Source: MGML01 sp034416335
GTDB taxonomy: Bacteria; Chloroflexota; Dehalococcoidia; Dehalococcoidales; UBA2162
NCBI GenBank assembly: GCA_034416335.1
Contig: DAOULV010000001.1
Span: 186,001-250,000 of the forward strand
DNA: 64,000 nt
Direction of reading: 5' to 3'
A program made the position numbers and the translations under genes. A model generated the notes under the pieces. It had not been told where the DNA came from. It ran no database searches and was given only the letters and a program-made list of their open reading frames with translations. Each line of letters begins with the position of its first letter. Position 1 is the stretch's first letter. Shown piece after piece: positions 50,166 to 59,170 of this stretch.

Positions 50166-51488
50166 TTATGTCCTGAAATGTTTAAATCCGGGCAGGTAGT
50201 CACGGTAGTATTCCAGCATCTCGTTGACCATTTCTTTGATTTCCGCCAGTGAAAGGACCGATGCCGTCAGCGGGTCGTACGCGATGGAGTGGAATACCAT
50301 ATCGGGATCGCCCGTCAACGCGGCTTCGACAGCCATTTCTTCCGCCATCGCGTTCACCTGGTCGAGGATAGCCAACTGTGGCGGAAGGTTACCGACATAT
50401 ACCGGGTGAAATCCTTCTTTATCGACAAATACAGGAACCTCCACGCAGGCATTCTGCGGCAGGTTTGTAATCAGATTGGTGTTGGGTACATTGCCGTTGA
50501 ACCTGAACGTTTCACCTCCCATCCACGCATTGATTATATATGCAGCGTATTCACTGCCCCGTTCGAGGCTGATAGGCGTATCATTACGCAGGAATTTCTC
50601 GATATCTGTTTTCCATGTCTTTTCACTATTCTGGTATCGTTTCAGAGTGTTCGCGTGGCGCCCGAAGTTCCCGATTCCGTGAGAGCAGTACTTCTCAATC
50701 AGGTCGGGACGTTTCCGGAACCACCAGTTGTACTCCGAGTTGTGGCCGCTGGATTCCGTTACATAGTATCCCAGGTGCTTGAACATCTCGTTTCGGACGA
50801 TATCCCTGTTGTAGATATCCGGTTTCTCAACTGCTTCCCGCAGCAGCGGATAGGCGTCTTTACCGTTCCATTCGTATTTCAGATACCAGGCAAGATGGTT
50901 GATGCCGGCACAGGTGTAAGTGATTTCTTCGTACGGGGCACCTATCCACTCTGCCAGCATCGCCGCGGTTCCCTGTACGCTGTGGCAGAGGCCGGTAGCC
51001 TGGATAAAAGACTCGCGTTGGATGGCACGGCACAACATTGCCATGGGATTAGAGTAGTTCAGGAGGATGGCTCCGGGGCAGTGTTTTTCCATGTCCCTGA
51101 CGATATCCATCACCACCGGGACTGTCCGCAGGGCGCGGAACACTCCCGCCGGCCCCCTGGTATCTCCAACATTTATATCGATGCCGTATTTCATCGGGAT
51201 GCTGAGATCATGTTTCCAGACCTCTGTTCCCACGGTAAGGATGGTCATCAGGACAGCGTCTGCATCCTTTAATGCTTCTGTCCGATCCAGGGTAGCTTCC
51301 ACCCTTGCCGGGTAGTTTCCAAGCTGCACAATCCTGTTTACCGCTTTTGTGACATACTCCAGCCTTTCTTCGTTTATATCCATCAGGGCAAGCGTGGCAT
51401 CCCTGAGTAACGGAAAAGTGAGAATATCCCTGACAAGATTATTCGTAAAAGTCAGACTACCTGCGCCGATAAATGTAATTTTTGGCAT
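50166..51488 (-). CDS. Glycoside hydrolase family 4 (alpha-galactosidase/alpha-glucosidase-like)
   Basis: GH4 enzymes hydrolyse alpha-glycosides by an NAD+- and Mn2+-dependent redox mechanism. The 440-residue protein starts with KITFIGAGSLTFTNNLVRDIL (NAD site) and has VLMTILTVGT near residue 80, LLNYSNPMAMLCRAI near 147, the metal ligands GLCHSVQG (Cys/His, about 172) and CAGINHLAWYLK (His, about 200), and NNSEYNWWFRKR-type ESSGHNSEYNWW near 250. No sugar transporter or permease is next to it. The following mini-gene lies 117 bases downstream on the same strand. Confidence 0.92.
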   Translation of the reverse strand: MPKITFIGAGSLTFTNNLVRDILTFPLLRDATLALMDINEERLEYVTKAVNRIVQLGNYPARVEATLDRTEALKDADAVLMTILTVGTEVWKHDLSIPMKYGIDINVGDTRGPAGVFRALRTVPVVMDIVRDMEKHCPGAILLNYSNPMAMLCRAIQRESFIQATGLCHSVQGTAAMLAEWIGAPYEEITYTCAGINHLAWYLKYEWNGKDAYPLLREAVEKPDIYNRDIVRNEMFKHLGYYVTESSGHNSEYNWWFRKRPDLIEKYCSHGIGNFGRHANTLKRYQNSEKTWKTDIEKFLRNDTPISLERGSEYAAYIINAWMGGETFRFNGNVPNTNLITNLPQNACVEVPVFVDKEGFHPVYVGNLPPQLAILDQVNAMAEEMAVEAALTGDPDMVFHSIAYDPLTASVLSLAEIKEMVNEMLEYYRDYLPGFKHFRT

Positions 51489-51648
51489 TTTTGTATGCCC
51501 TCCAATTGAAAAAATATCCGGTATGTCTCAAAGGTTAAGACGATAACGGAATTAAGTCAATAGTAAGAAACAAGGCTTTCAACGGGAAATTGACATTACG
51601 GGCATGACAGCAGTATTCTTTTTTCGTATTAATTCAAGGAGGGAAACT

Positions 51649-52614
51649 ATGAACATAATGGTCCTGGGCGGCAGCGGAATGTTCGGTCGGAAGACCGTGC
51701 TGCATATGATACAGGATAAGGAAATAGACAACGTCGTCTCAGTGGATATCGCACCTCCCCCGGAATGGGCTTTGAAACAGTACGAACCCTGGAAAGACAA
51801 GTTTCACTATGTCCGCGGCACTGTTGCCGAGCTGGAAGATATTCTGAACGCATCAAAACTGATGAAGATCGACGGGATTGTAAACTGGGCATTCGTTATG
51901 AATCTACAGGAACTGAACAGCAATCCGAGACTCGCAACCAAGGTTAATATGCTCGGTATGTGCAATGCCTTCGAGGCTGCCCGCCTTATCGATGCCGGCC
52001 GCGTGGTCTATGCCAGCTCGATGACCGTATACGGCCCGACCGACCTTTACGGGGATGAAGTTGCCGAGGACGTAATCCTCGCCCCCAGCAGTTCCTACGC
52101 CGTTGCCAAGTTATATGCCGAGATAATAGCAGCCCAATACCACCAGCAGTACGGGATCGAATTCACCGGTGTCCGTCCTACAATAGGCTACGGGCACGGC
52201 GGAAAATCACCGGCAAGTATGTGGTCGGATATGCCTTCGGCGGTTGCTGTCGGTCAGCCCTACAGGATGGAGTCCGACGGTAATATGTTCATGTCGCTGG
52301 TGACTGCCGACGACCTTGCGATATTCACAACCACATTAATGAAAGCAAAATCATCGCCGCGTCCGGCTTATAACGTCGGTACGCCCCTGGTTAACTTCCG
52401 TGACCTGGCAGAGGTTGTCAGGAAATATATACCTGAGGCTGTAATCGAGTTCGGTGACAGCCCGGCACCATTCGGCAGGGGTAAACCGCTTAACGTAAGT
52501 TCGAAAGCTGCTAAAGAAGACTTCGGCTTCGAATGCATGTCGCTTGATGAAGGTATTCAAATACACATCAACGATGCTCGGCTTGACGCGGGTCTTGAGC
52601 CGTTGAAGTTTTAA
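51649..52614 (+). CDS. NAD-dependent epimerase/dehydratase family protein
   Basis: A 321-residue extended short-chain dehydrogenase. ATG 51649 is chosen because AGGAGGGAAACT precedes it and it starts the family strand NIMVLGGSGMFGRKTVLHMI; the ORF extends upstream without support. It has YASSMTVYGPTD and the catalytic SSYAVAKLYAE near residue 158 (Tyr-x3-Lys). Unlike the 48926 protein, the GxxGxxG is GGSGMFG. Divergent from GH4, so it may share regulation. Substrate not determinable. Confidence 0.88.
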   Translation: MNIMVLGGSGMFGRKTVLHMIQDKEIDNVVSVDIAPPPEWALKQYEPWKDKFHYVRGTVAELEDILNASKLMKIDGIVNWAFVMNLQELNSNPRLATKVNMLGMCNAFEAARLIDAGRVVYASSMTVYGPTDLYGDEVAEDVILAPSSSYAVAKLYAEIIAAQYHQQYGIEFTGVRPTIGYGHGGKSPASMWSDMPSAVAVGQPYRMESDGNMFMSLVTADDLAIFTTTLMKAKSSPRPAYNVGTPLVNFRDLAEVVRKYIPEAVIEFGDSPAPFGRGKPLNVSSKAAKEDFGFECMSLDEGIQIHINDARLDAGLEPLKF

Positions 52615-52633
52615 AGAACAAGGGAGGCAAGGG

Positions 52634-53188
52634 ATGGACGTCCGGGAAGCGATAGAAAAAAGAAGAACAATCAGGGCATTTTCAGCCCCGGTACCGATGG
52701 AGATGCTGCGTAAACTGATATGGCTGGGTTCACGGGCGCCTTCCGCCAGCAATTCCCAGCCCTGGGAGTTTATCATCATTGAAGACCGGGAAACTATAAG
52801 TGAAATAGCCGAGCAGAAAGGCACGATGGAAGGTCAGCGCGGCGGCAGGCGACGGATTGCGATAGAGAAGGGACTTTATCAAAATTCCAGTGTTGTAGCT
52901 ATATGTAATAAAAAGGGGATATTTGGCGGTGCGGGAGCCTGGATGGCGGCGGAGAATATGGCGCTGGCGGCTACAGGTGAAGGTATCGGCTGCGTAATGT
53001 CTATCTTCGGCGGCGAGTATAAAAACGTTGTCGAGAAACTGCTGAAAATCCCCGACACGCACGAACTCACCACGGTTATGTGCCTGGGAACTCCCGAAGG
53101 TGAGTGGCCGACGGTGAGGGCCGTGGGTGAAGACCGCCCCGACTTCAGCTGGCTGCATTTCAATACCTTCGGAAACCAGAAACAATAA
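52634..53188 (+). CDS. Nitroreductase-family FMN oxidoreductase
   Basis: A 184-residue nitroreductase: DVREAIEKRRTIRAFSAPVP at the N-terminus (the RRS/T-xRxF FMN-phosphate motif), APSASNSQPWEFIII near residue 36-50, MAAENMALAATGEGIGCVMSIFGGE near 113, and GTPEGEWP near 155. It lies 19 bases after the epimerase behind AGGGAGGCAAGGG. Uses NAD(P)H to reduce nitro or quinone compounds; physiological substrate unknown. A terminator follows. Confidence 0.9.
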   Translation: MDVREAIEKRRTIRAFSAPVPMEMLRKLIWLGSRAPSASNSQPWEFIIIEDRETISEIAEQKGTMEGQRGGRRRIAIEKGLYQNSSVVAICNKKGIFGGAGAWMAAENMALAATGEGIGCVMSIFGGEYKNVVEKLLKIPDTHELTTVMCLGTPEGEWPTVRAVGEDRPDFSWLHFNTFGNQKQ

Positions 53189-53223
53189 ACCGGAAATTGA
53201 TATAAAAGATTAAGAAACGCTTT

Positions 53224-53251
53224 AAAAAGAGGGCTTTAGGCCCTCTTTTTT
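53224..53251. terminator. Rho-independent terminator after the nitroreductase
   Basis: AAAAGAGGGC pairs with GCCCTCTTTT around TTTAG and is followed by TT; A-run on the other side lets it work for the minus-strand gene at 53276 too. Confidence 0.88.
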
Positions 53252-53275
53252 CAATGGCGAAGAGAGTGTCCCGGA

Positions 53276-53569
53276 TTAATCTTTCATATCTCTGAGAAGA
53301 GCATAGGCTCTACCGACATCGTCACGGTGTACCCGTAAACTTACCATCCCGGTGATATTCATGCGAGCATTGGGCGAAGACAAATTGCGGAGCCGACACC
53401 GGATTCCCCTGCTGCGGAGATATGAATGCCTGCGTAAAGTTGGTTCGGGTCTCATCCCAGGCGAAACGTGAATTTCCCGCCAGACATCTCCTTCGGGAAG
53501 GAGGCTCAACAGCAGTCTGCCGGTCCACCGGATTACTTTCCACGTTCTAAGCCATATCTGTTTAATCAT
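53276..53569 (-). CDS. Small hypothetical protein with DUF2007-like C-terminus
   Basis: From ATG 53569 it is a 97-residue basic protein; the frame is open to 53674. Its C-terminus, RGIRCRLRNLSS...MVSLRVHRDDVGRAYALLRDM, resembles the small signal-transducing DUF2007 proteins. The N-terminus IKQIWLRTWKVIRWTGRLLLSLLP could be a single amphipathic or membrane helix. No good ribosome-binding site is visible, so the start and even the gene are uncertain. Function unknown. Confidence 0.45.
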   Translation of the reverse strand: MIKQIWLRTWKVIRWTGRLLLSLLPEGDVWREIHVSPGMRPEPTLRRHSYLRSRGIRCRLRNLSSPNARMNITGMVSLRVHRDDVGRAYALLRDMKD

Positions 53570-53711
53570 TAAAATCACGAGTTCAATCTTGCGTATTATC
53601 TCAGGATTGTAGCAGTTTATATATACACCTTCAATTCGTAAGTGTACCGGATTTATATACGTTTTCGGATGCATACTTATCGATTGGATAGTATAATGTG
53701 AGAAACTTTAA

Positions 53712-55664
53712 ATGACGGTGTTGAAAATGAAAGAGAAAATAAAAGCCGGATACGGTTCTTGGAAGTCGGAGATTACGTCGGACCTCATATCCTCCTCCTC
53801 TATCGGATTTGACGGGTATATTGGTATAAATGATGGTGATATTTACTGGGTGGAAATGCGACCTGCCGAAGCAGGACGGTTCGTGCTGGTACGCCGGTCA
53901 CAGGACGGAACGATAGAGGATATCAATCCCGCCCCGTATAATGTCAGGACACGGGTGCATGAATACGGCGGCGGTGCCTGCATCGTAGATGGAGCTAATG
54001 TCTACTTCTCTAATTTTATCGACCAGCGTTTATATCATCAGAAACCGGATTCTCCTCCTTCACCGGTTACTCCGGAAGGAAAGATGCGCTACGCCGACGG
54101 CGTTATCGATAGCCTACGAAACCGGATAATCTGTGTCTGTGAAGACCATACTAACGACGATAAAGAACCGGAGAATTTCATCGCATCTGTTGACATCGGC
54201 GGTACCGGGGAGGTGAAAAAACTGGTTTCCGGTAATGATTTCTACTCCTCTCCCCGCATCAGTCCCGACGGCTCTCAGCTTGCCTGGATTACCTGGAACC
54301 ACCCGAATATGCCCTGGGACTATACAGAGTTGTGGGTGGGAGAGATAAATAACGAGGGTGAAATCGTTAATCCGCTTAAGCTGGCCGGCGGCAGCGATGA
54401 CGCAGTATCCGAGCCTGAATACTCTCCGGGCGGAGTGCTGTATTTCCTCTCCGAGAGAACAGGCTGGATGAACCTTTACCGCTGGAGAGACGGGAAAATC
54501 GAGTCACTTCATAAGATGGAGGCCGAATTCGGCATACCTCACTGGGTTTTCGGTCAGTCTACTTATGCCTTCGAATCCGAAAAAAGAATGATATGTATAT
54601 ATTCTCAAAACGGTGAGTCGCATCTGGCAGAACTGGATACGGAAACACTGGATTTTGAAACAATCGAAATTCCCTATACATCGCTGTCTTCTATCAAAGC
54701 TCTACCCGGATACGCGGTATTTCTTGCCACTTCTCCGACCGAAGCCACATCGGTTGTCAGGCTCGACCTGACGACAGGAAAAACAGAGGTCCTGCGAAAA
54801 TCGACTGACGTTAAAGTCGACTCCGGAGGTCTTTCTATCCCTGAAGCGATTGAGTTTCCGACTGAGAACGGCCTGACGGCTCATGCTCTGTATTACAGGG
54901 CGAAGAATACCGATTTTACGGGGCCCGATGATGAAAAACCCCCTCTGATGGTAATCAGCCACGGCGGACCTACCAGCGCTTCTTTAGGAGCTTTCAGCCT
55001 TTCGATTCAGTACTGGACCAGCCGCGGTTTTGCCGTTGCCAACGTTAATTACGGCGGAAGTACAGGTTACGGCAGGGAATACCGGCAGAGACTGGATGGT
55101 ATGTGGGGTATTGTCGATGTGGACGACTGTGTAAACTGCGCCCGTTACCTTATCGAGCGAGGTGAGGTAGATGCCAACCGCACCGCGATACGCGGCGGCA
55201 GTGCCGGAGGTTATACTACCCTGGCGTCTCTGGCTTTTCGTGATGTGTTCAGGGCCGGAGCGAGTTACTTCGGAGTCAGCGACCTTGAAGCCCTGGAAAC
55301 CGATACGCATAAATTCGAGTCGCGCTACCTCGAACGTATCGTTGCTCCTTATCCTGCTCAGCGTGACGTATTTATCGAACGTTCCCCGATACACCACGTC
55401 GATAAGCTGTCCTGCCCGGTTATTTTCTTCCAGGGGGACGAAGACAAAGTAGTACCGCCCGACCAGGCGGAATTGATGGTAAACTCGCTTCGTGACAAAG
55501 GAATTCCGGTGGCTTATCTCCTGTTCGAAGGAGAACAGCACGGTTTCAGGAAAGCGGAAAATATAAAACGGTCTCTCGATGCCGAGCTTTACTTCTACTC
55601 GAGGATATTCGGCTTCGAACCGGCTGAGCCGATAGAACCTGTACCGATAGAAAATCTGGATTGA
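53712..55664 (+). CDS. S9-family prolyl oligopeptidase/acylaminoacyl-peptidase-like
   Basis: A 650-residue serine peptidase. The N-terminal two thirds form a beta-propeller with repeated PRISPDGSQLAWITWNHPNMPWDYTELWVG and PEYSPGGVLYFLSERTGWMNLYRW. The C-terminal alpha/beta-hydrolase has HGGPTSASLG near 416, the nucleophile in IRGGSAGGYTTLAS (Ser about 496), FFQGDEDKVVPPDQAE (Asp about 579) and GEQHGFRKAENI (His about 611). No signal peptide, so it acts in the cytoplasm on short peptides. The start could be 53712 or 53727. A cyclase-like gene follows 6 bases later. Confidence 0.9.
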   Translation: MTVLKMKEKIKAGYGSWKSEITSDLISSSSIGFDGYIGINDGDIYWVEMRPAEAGRFVLVRRSQDGTIEDINPAPYNVRTRVHEYGGGACIVDGANVYFSNFIDQRLYHQKPDSPPSPVTPEGKMRYADGVIDSLRNRIICVCEDHTNDDKEPENFIASVDIGGTGEVKKLVSGNDFYSSPRISPDGSQLAWITWNHPNMPWDYTELWVGEINNEGEIVNPLKLAGGSDDAVSEPEYSPGGVLYFLSERTGWMNLYRWRDGKIESLHKMEAEFGIPHWVFGQSTYAFESEKRMICIYSQNGESHLAELDTETLDFETIEIPYTSLSSIKALPGYAVFLATSPTEATSVVRLDLTTGKTEVLRKSTDVKVDSGGLSIPEAIEFPTENGLTAHALYYRAKNTDFTGPDDEKPPLMVISHGGPTSASLGAFSLSIQYWTSRGFAVANVNYGGSTGYGREYRQRLDGMWGIVDVDDCVNCARYLIERGEVDANRTAIRGGSAGGYTTLASLAFRDVFRAGASYFGVSDLEALETDTHKFESRYLERIVAPYPAQRDVFIERSPIHHVDKLSCPVIFFQGDEDKVVPPDQAELMVNSLRDKGIPVAYLLFEGEQHGFRKAENIKRSLDAELYFYSRIFGFEPAEPIEPVPIENLD

Positions 55665-55670
55665 GAATTA

Positions 55671-56657
55671 ATGAATTTGCAGGAATCACTTGCCAGGGCA
55701 GCAGACGCACTTCTGGGTGTAGATGACCGGGCGGTTATTTATTTCACCAGGAGCGACCTGCTGGAAGAGACCGTCGAGTCACTCGATTATGTATGGAAGT
55801 TACCCGCGCCTCAGAAGATATTGAAGAAGCAGCGCGAGGATGGCTCCTGGAAAGGTCCGGTCAGAAAAACCCCGGTTTATCCCGAGAATCATTCCGAACT
55901 TGTGGTCACTTTCAAGGCATTCAGGGAGCTGGTCGAGAAGTACTGCTTCAACCGTGAATCCGAAGCTATCGAGAATGCCGCCGAATACCTTTTTACATTT
56001 CAGACCGGCGATGGAGATATCCGGGGATTTATCGCCAACCAGTATGCCACCTACTATACCGGATACGTTCTGTCACTGCTTATACAGGCAGGATATACCG
56101 ACGACGAGCGTGTGGAACGGGGAATAGAGTGGCTTCTGGGTATGAGACAGAATGACGGGGCCTGGACGGTTCCGATACTGACACATAAATTCGACCGTGA
56201 GGCAGTGTACCGGTTGACGTCTTCATATCAAGAACCGGTCGAACCCGACCGTATTAAACCTTTTTCTCATAACTGGACCGATATGGTGCTCAGGGCGTTT
56301 GCCGTTCATCCGGTGTACCGCCGGTCGGATGAAGCCCGAAAAGCCGGTGAACTGCTGAAGTCAAGGTTTTTCCAGCCGGATGTTTACTCATCCTACAAAG
56401 AAGTCCGGTACTGGACGAGGTTCGTACACTGGTGGCCCAATCTTCTTACATCGATGGAATCACTTCTGTTACTGGGATACCCCGCCGAGGACCCTGATAT
56501 TCGTAAAGGCATTGACTGGTTTATTAAAAACCAGCAGGAAGACGGACTCTGGAATTGCGAGTATGGTACAAAATCCAATTCCGGGAAGGTTGCTGACCGG
56601 GCCTGGATAACCCTCAGGATTTGCCGTGTACTTAAGGGATTTTTCATCAAGGGATAA
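55671..56657 (+). CDS. Squalene-cyclase/prenyltransferase-like alpha-alpha barrel protein
   Basis: A 328-residue protein with repeated cyclase/prenyltransferase-type motifs: LKKQREDGSWKGP near residue 47, FTFQTGDGDIRGF near 107, LLGMRQNDGAWTVP near 152 and FIKNQQEDGLWN near 281 (Q-x-DG-x-W repeats). No DxDD catalytic motif is evident, so terpene cyclisation is doubtful; it may be a non-catalytic or peptide-binding relative. It begins 6 bases after the S9 peptidase stop, so the two are probably cotranscribed. Confidence 0.78.
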   Translation: MNLQESLARAADALLGVDDRAVIYFTRSDLLEETVESLDYVWKLPAPQKILKKQREDGSWKGPVRKTPVYPENHSELVVTFKAFRELVEKYCFNRESEAIENAAEYLFTFQTGDGDIRGFIANQYATYYTGYVLSLLIQAGYTDDERVERGIEWLLGMRQNDGAWTVPILTHKFDREAVYRLTSSYQEPVEPDRIKPFSHNWTDMVLRAFAVHPVYRRSDEARKAGELLKSRFFQPDVYSSYKEVRYWTRFVHWWPNLLTSMESLLLLGYPAEDPDIRKGIDWFIKNQQEDGLWNCEYGTKSNSGKVADRAWITLRICRVLKGFFIKG

Positions 56658-56669
56658 TAATTTCACCTG

Positions 56670-57000
56670 TCATTGCGAGTTTTGGCGTCGATTCGCCTAA
56701 GGAGGAAACCGAAACAATCTATATGAATACCAGTGCCTGCTTGCATAGAAAAGTGTGATAATCAATCCGTTCGTGGTGAGCCTGTCGAACCACAACGGTG
56801 CCCTTCGACAAGCTCAGGGTGAACGGCATTATAATAACAGTGACTGCAGCAACTATGTACGAGAGATTACCATCCACCTTCGGCGGACCCTCGTAATGAC
56901 AGAGGTGGAAAAGATTGCCGCGCCTGCCTGCGCGAAGCCGTAGCTTCGCTTCGGCGAAGGCAGGTCGTCCCGATTTCATTGGGACTCCTCGCAATGACAA
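56670..57000. repeat. Dispersed-repeat cluster in the 56658-57022 gap
   Basis: Contains CATTGCGAGTTTTGGCGTCG near 56671, two GAGCCTGTCGAACCAC/CTTCGACAAGCTCAGGGTGA copies around 56779-56822, a CCTGCCTGCGCGAAGCC...GGCGAAGGCAGG inverted repeat near 56925-56963 and CGTCCCGATTTCATTGGGAC near 56966. No coding gene supported. Confidence 0.75.
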
Positions 57001-57022
57001 AGCGAAAAACGCAACAACCGTT

Positions 57023-57499
57023 CTATCTCTTGATGTCTTTATCCCAGTCGGGCGGCAGCGTCTGTGTATAATTGGGGTAGTTGCCCGTTGTTACCAGCAG
57101 TATGGGTGTGGTGACTTTCTTAATAACGAGCGGACCGTGCTGTAAACCTTTAGGTATGAATATCGCGCAGCTCCTGGTTATAGCGTGCAGTTCATCGTCT
57201 ATGGTCAGGTGAACTTCTCCTCCCAGGTTCTCGGTGTCGTTCGGATTGGTGCTGTACATCCCTATCACTTCATCCCATTCCTCGTGGACGTGAGGTGGGT
57301 CGTTGAAGCTGCCTTCCAGCGTGGGTTTGATAGCCATAAATGACTCGTAATAAAAGGCTCCCGGAATAATATCACCGTCCAGCCAGGTGAGAATCTTTCC
57401 GCTTTCCGGGTCGCGCGGTACCTGGTCTACCCAGTCCGAGTGCCGGTGTTCGCTGTTTTCCGTAATCAGGTGACCGTATTTAGTCTCTGCCAATTTCAT
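57023..57499 (-). CDS. Cupin-fold protein, paralogue of 4096
   Basis: A 158-residue single-cupin protein. HVHEEWDEVIGMYSTNPNDTENLGGEVH (about residues 73-100) carries the HxHxxxxE-type metal site, and IFIPKGLQHGPLVI near 115-128 the later histidine. It shares sequence blocks with the 4096 cupin. Start ATG 57499 has AAGGGAAGGAGAATG close by. Metal and substrate unknown. It is on the same strand as the methyltransferase upstream, but a terminator separates them. Confidence 0.78.
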   Translation of the reverse strand: MKLAETKYGHLITENSEHRHSDWVDQVPRDPESGKILTWLDGDIIPGAFYYESFMAIKPTLEGSFNDPPHVHEEWDEVIGMYSTNPNDTENLGGEVHLTIDDELHAITRSCAIFIPKGLQHGPLVIKKVTTPILLVTTGNYPNYTQTLPPDWDKDIKR

Positions 57500-57572
57500 T
57501 CTCCTTCCCTTGTCCGGATATCGCTAAGAGTAATATTCACCGGTAGTGGTTGTCAACGGGAATGGATAAACG

Positions 57573-57606
57573 TAAAAAGAAGAGTCTCTCCGAGGAAAGA
57601 CTCTTC
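57573..57606 (-). terminator. Terminator of the methyltransferase transcript
   Basis: On the minus strand GAAGAGTCT pairs with AGACTCTTC around TTCCTCGGAG, followed by TTTTTACG. It begins 10 bases after the methyltransferase stop. Confidence 0.88.
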
Positions 57607-57615
57607 CTGCATTAG

Positions 57616-58419
57616 TTAATTACCTCGGTCTTTCTTCCGGATGAAGATAAGCCCTCTCGGTTCACTGTCGCTAAGAATGTAGTCGGGCTTTCCGATTTGT
57701 TTACTGCTGAGATGTGCTCTGACTTCATAACCGTTTCTCTCTATCAGGTTTTCTATTTCCCTGCAGCCATAGCAACGGATTACCTCGTTCGAATTGTAAT
57801 CATCCCGGTCGGGCTCTTTGATGATTTTGCCTTCGTTGAGAATAAAGATATACCTCGTCCGGTAAGTGGCGGTGGGAACGTCGAACCACTCTTCGAAGAG
57901 GGAATACCCTTCTTCCGTTTCATTCCACCAGCGCCTGTACGGTATCCCGGAGCGGTGTTCGGTCGATGAATAGCTTAAAACAGCCTGGCCGCCCGGCTTC
58001 AGTGCCCTGTGAATCTTCTGCAGGAGCTGTTCGTTTTCCTCCTCGTTAAGTAATCCGAAAGTCCCGCTCAGTATAACGCACAGGTCGAATTCGTCCCTGT
58101 AATTTATATCTCTCATATCACCGACCCGGAAGTTTCCGGAAAAACCTTCCTGCCTGAATACGCTTGATGCGTACTCGATAAGGGCCGGTACCCGGTCTAT
58201 TCCCGTAACACTGTAGCCCTTTTCGGCGAACACTTTAGCCTGGTCACCTCCACCGCACCCCAGGTCCAGGATGGATGCCCCCGGGTTTATCCCGCACTGC
58301 TCTTCGATCAGGTTTACCAGGTCATGATCCCACTGGAATATTCCCGGTATCCGGTGACGGGATGTTACTCTCCAGTAGTAGCCCCAGAATTCTTCAAATG
58401 TTTTATTAAGTATTTCCAA
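57616..58419 (-). CDS. Class I SAM-dependent methyltransferase
   Basis: A 267-residue Rossmann-fold methyltransferase with motif I ILDLGCGGGDQAKVFAEKGYSVTGIDR near residues 46-72, motif II FDLCVILSGTFGLLN near 110 and motif III LKPGGQAVLSYS near 143. The C-terminal third has GTFGLLNEEENEQLLQKI and PYRRWWNETEEGYSLFEEWFDVPTATY, typical of small-molecule methyltransferases. Substrate unknown. A 38-codon ORF with a strong ribosome-binding site overlaps its start, and a structured leader region lies upstream. Confidence 0.9.
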   Translation of the reverse strand: MEILNKTFEEFWGYYWRVTSRHRIPGIFQWDHDLVNLIEEQCGINPGASILDLGCGGGDQAKVFAEKGYSVTGIDRVPALIEYASSVFRQEGFSGNFRVGDMRDINYRDEFDLCVILSGTFGLLNEEENEQLLQKIHRALKPGGQAVLSYSSTEHRSGIPYRRWWNETEEGYSLFEEWFDVPTATYRTRYIFILNEGKIIKEPDRDDYNSNEVIRCYGCREIENLIERNGYEVRAHLSSKQIGKPDYILSDSEPRGLIFIRKKDRGN

Positions 58420-58481
58420 AATTTGTCTCCATTTATTTTTTTATTAAGTGTTTTTCGAATATCCTGAATATACTGCTTCAT
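58365..58481 (-). CDS. Possible 38-residue leader ORF overlapping the methyltransferase start
   Basis: ATG 58481 stands behind AAGGAGGTATCAAAA, the best initiation site in this region, and gives a 38-residue basic peptide (KQYIQDIRKTLNKKI...) that ends 55 bases inside the methyltransferase gene in another frame. The methyltransferase start at 58419 has only a weak site. Translation of the leader may be coupled to, or compete with, the methyltransferase. It has no recognisable domain, so the peptide itself may not matter. Confidence 0.4.
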   Translation of the reverse strand: MKQYIQDIRKTLNKKINGDKFWKYLIKHLKNSGATTGE

Positions 58482-58499
58482 TTTTGATACCTCCTTCTT

Positions 58500-58740
58500 A
58501 AAAATATGGTCTTACCTGCGTCGTAAACTCGAAAAAAGACACTGCTGTGCCTTTAGCAATAAGCAACAGATTTCTCTCGCGACTGCAGGCTTGAGAGCGG
58601 AAGTTGAATAGCCGGTAAAAACCAATAGCCGTACCCGAAGGCACGGCTGTGTATTTCATTTCCAGATTTGTGGCTTTAGCCGGAAACCTGCCGGGACGGG
58701 ATAATCAAATTGCTGATATGAATATTACTCATTATTATCC
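58500..58740 (-). other. Hairpin-rich leader region of unknown type
   Basis: The minus-strand stretch before the leader ORF holds a stable hairpin AGCCGTGCC-TTCG-GGTACGGCT near 58629-58650 (9 bp with a UUCG loop) and CGCTCTC...GCGAGAG pairing near 58576-58600. The layout resembles a structured mRNA leader, but I cannot assign it to a known riboswitch class. The 58420-58855 gap has no other gene. Confidence 0.45.
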
Positions 58741-58855
58741 CTCCCTGGTCAGATTCCTGATAGATGCTATCACTGCGATACTCTGATGTCAAGATATATC
58801 CTGTCCGGGTAGTGTATCATTTTGAAATGCTTGAGCGACAAACTACCATTTAAGT

Positions 58856-59101
58856 ATGGCAGAGAAGAAGTCGAAGAAGAAAGAACACGATTTTGCAGTT
58901 AAAGCATTTGAAGTAGTTCAAGAGGCTACTGGGCAAAATGAACCTGACTATGCTGCTTTAGGTCGTAAGGGTGGTTTGCACTATAATTTTGTTAGACATC
59001 ATAAGTCTTTGGCTAATCCATATCCGAGAACACCAGCTATGGCGGCAGGAGTTGAGAATAGAATCTGGACATATGAGGATTTAGTGACATTAGTTGCATA
59101 A
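58856..59101 (+). CDS. Small chimeric protein with transposase-like C-terminus
   Basis: An 81-residue ORF. The N-terminal part (FAVKAFEVVQEATGQNEPDYAALGRKGGL) resembles small GRKGG proteins, while the C-terminal half, HYNFVRHHKSLANPYPRTPAMAAGVENRIWTYEDL, matches the ending typical of DDE transposases (NF.R.H.SL...TPA.AAG). It is probably an internal-deletion remnant of the element's transposase, not a working enzyme. No ribosome-binding site is visible, so it may not be translated. Confidence 0.5.
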   Translation: MAEKKSKKKEHDFAVKAFEVVQEATGQNEPDYAALGRKGGLHYNFVRHHKSLANPYPRTPAMAAGVENRIWTYEDLVTLVA

Positions 59102-59170
59102 CAGTATATTGACAATAGTGTTATAATATATATGTATCACTATGGAAAGGGGCGACATAGAGTTTTGTCT

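Noticed and set aside
58500..58740. Known riboswitch (c-di-GMP, SAM, cobalamin, ydaO type) upstream of the methyltransferase
   Set aside because: None of the conserved core sequences of these classes could be matched; only generic hairpins are visible.
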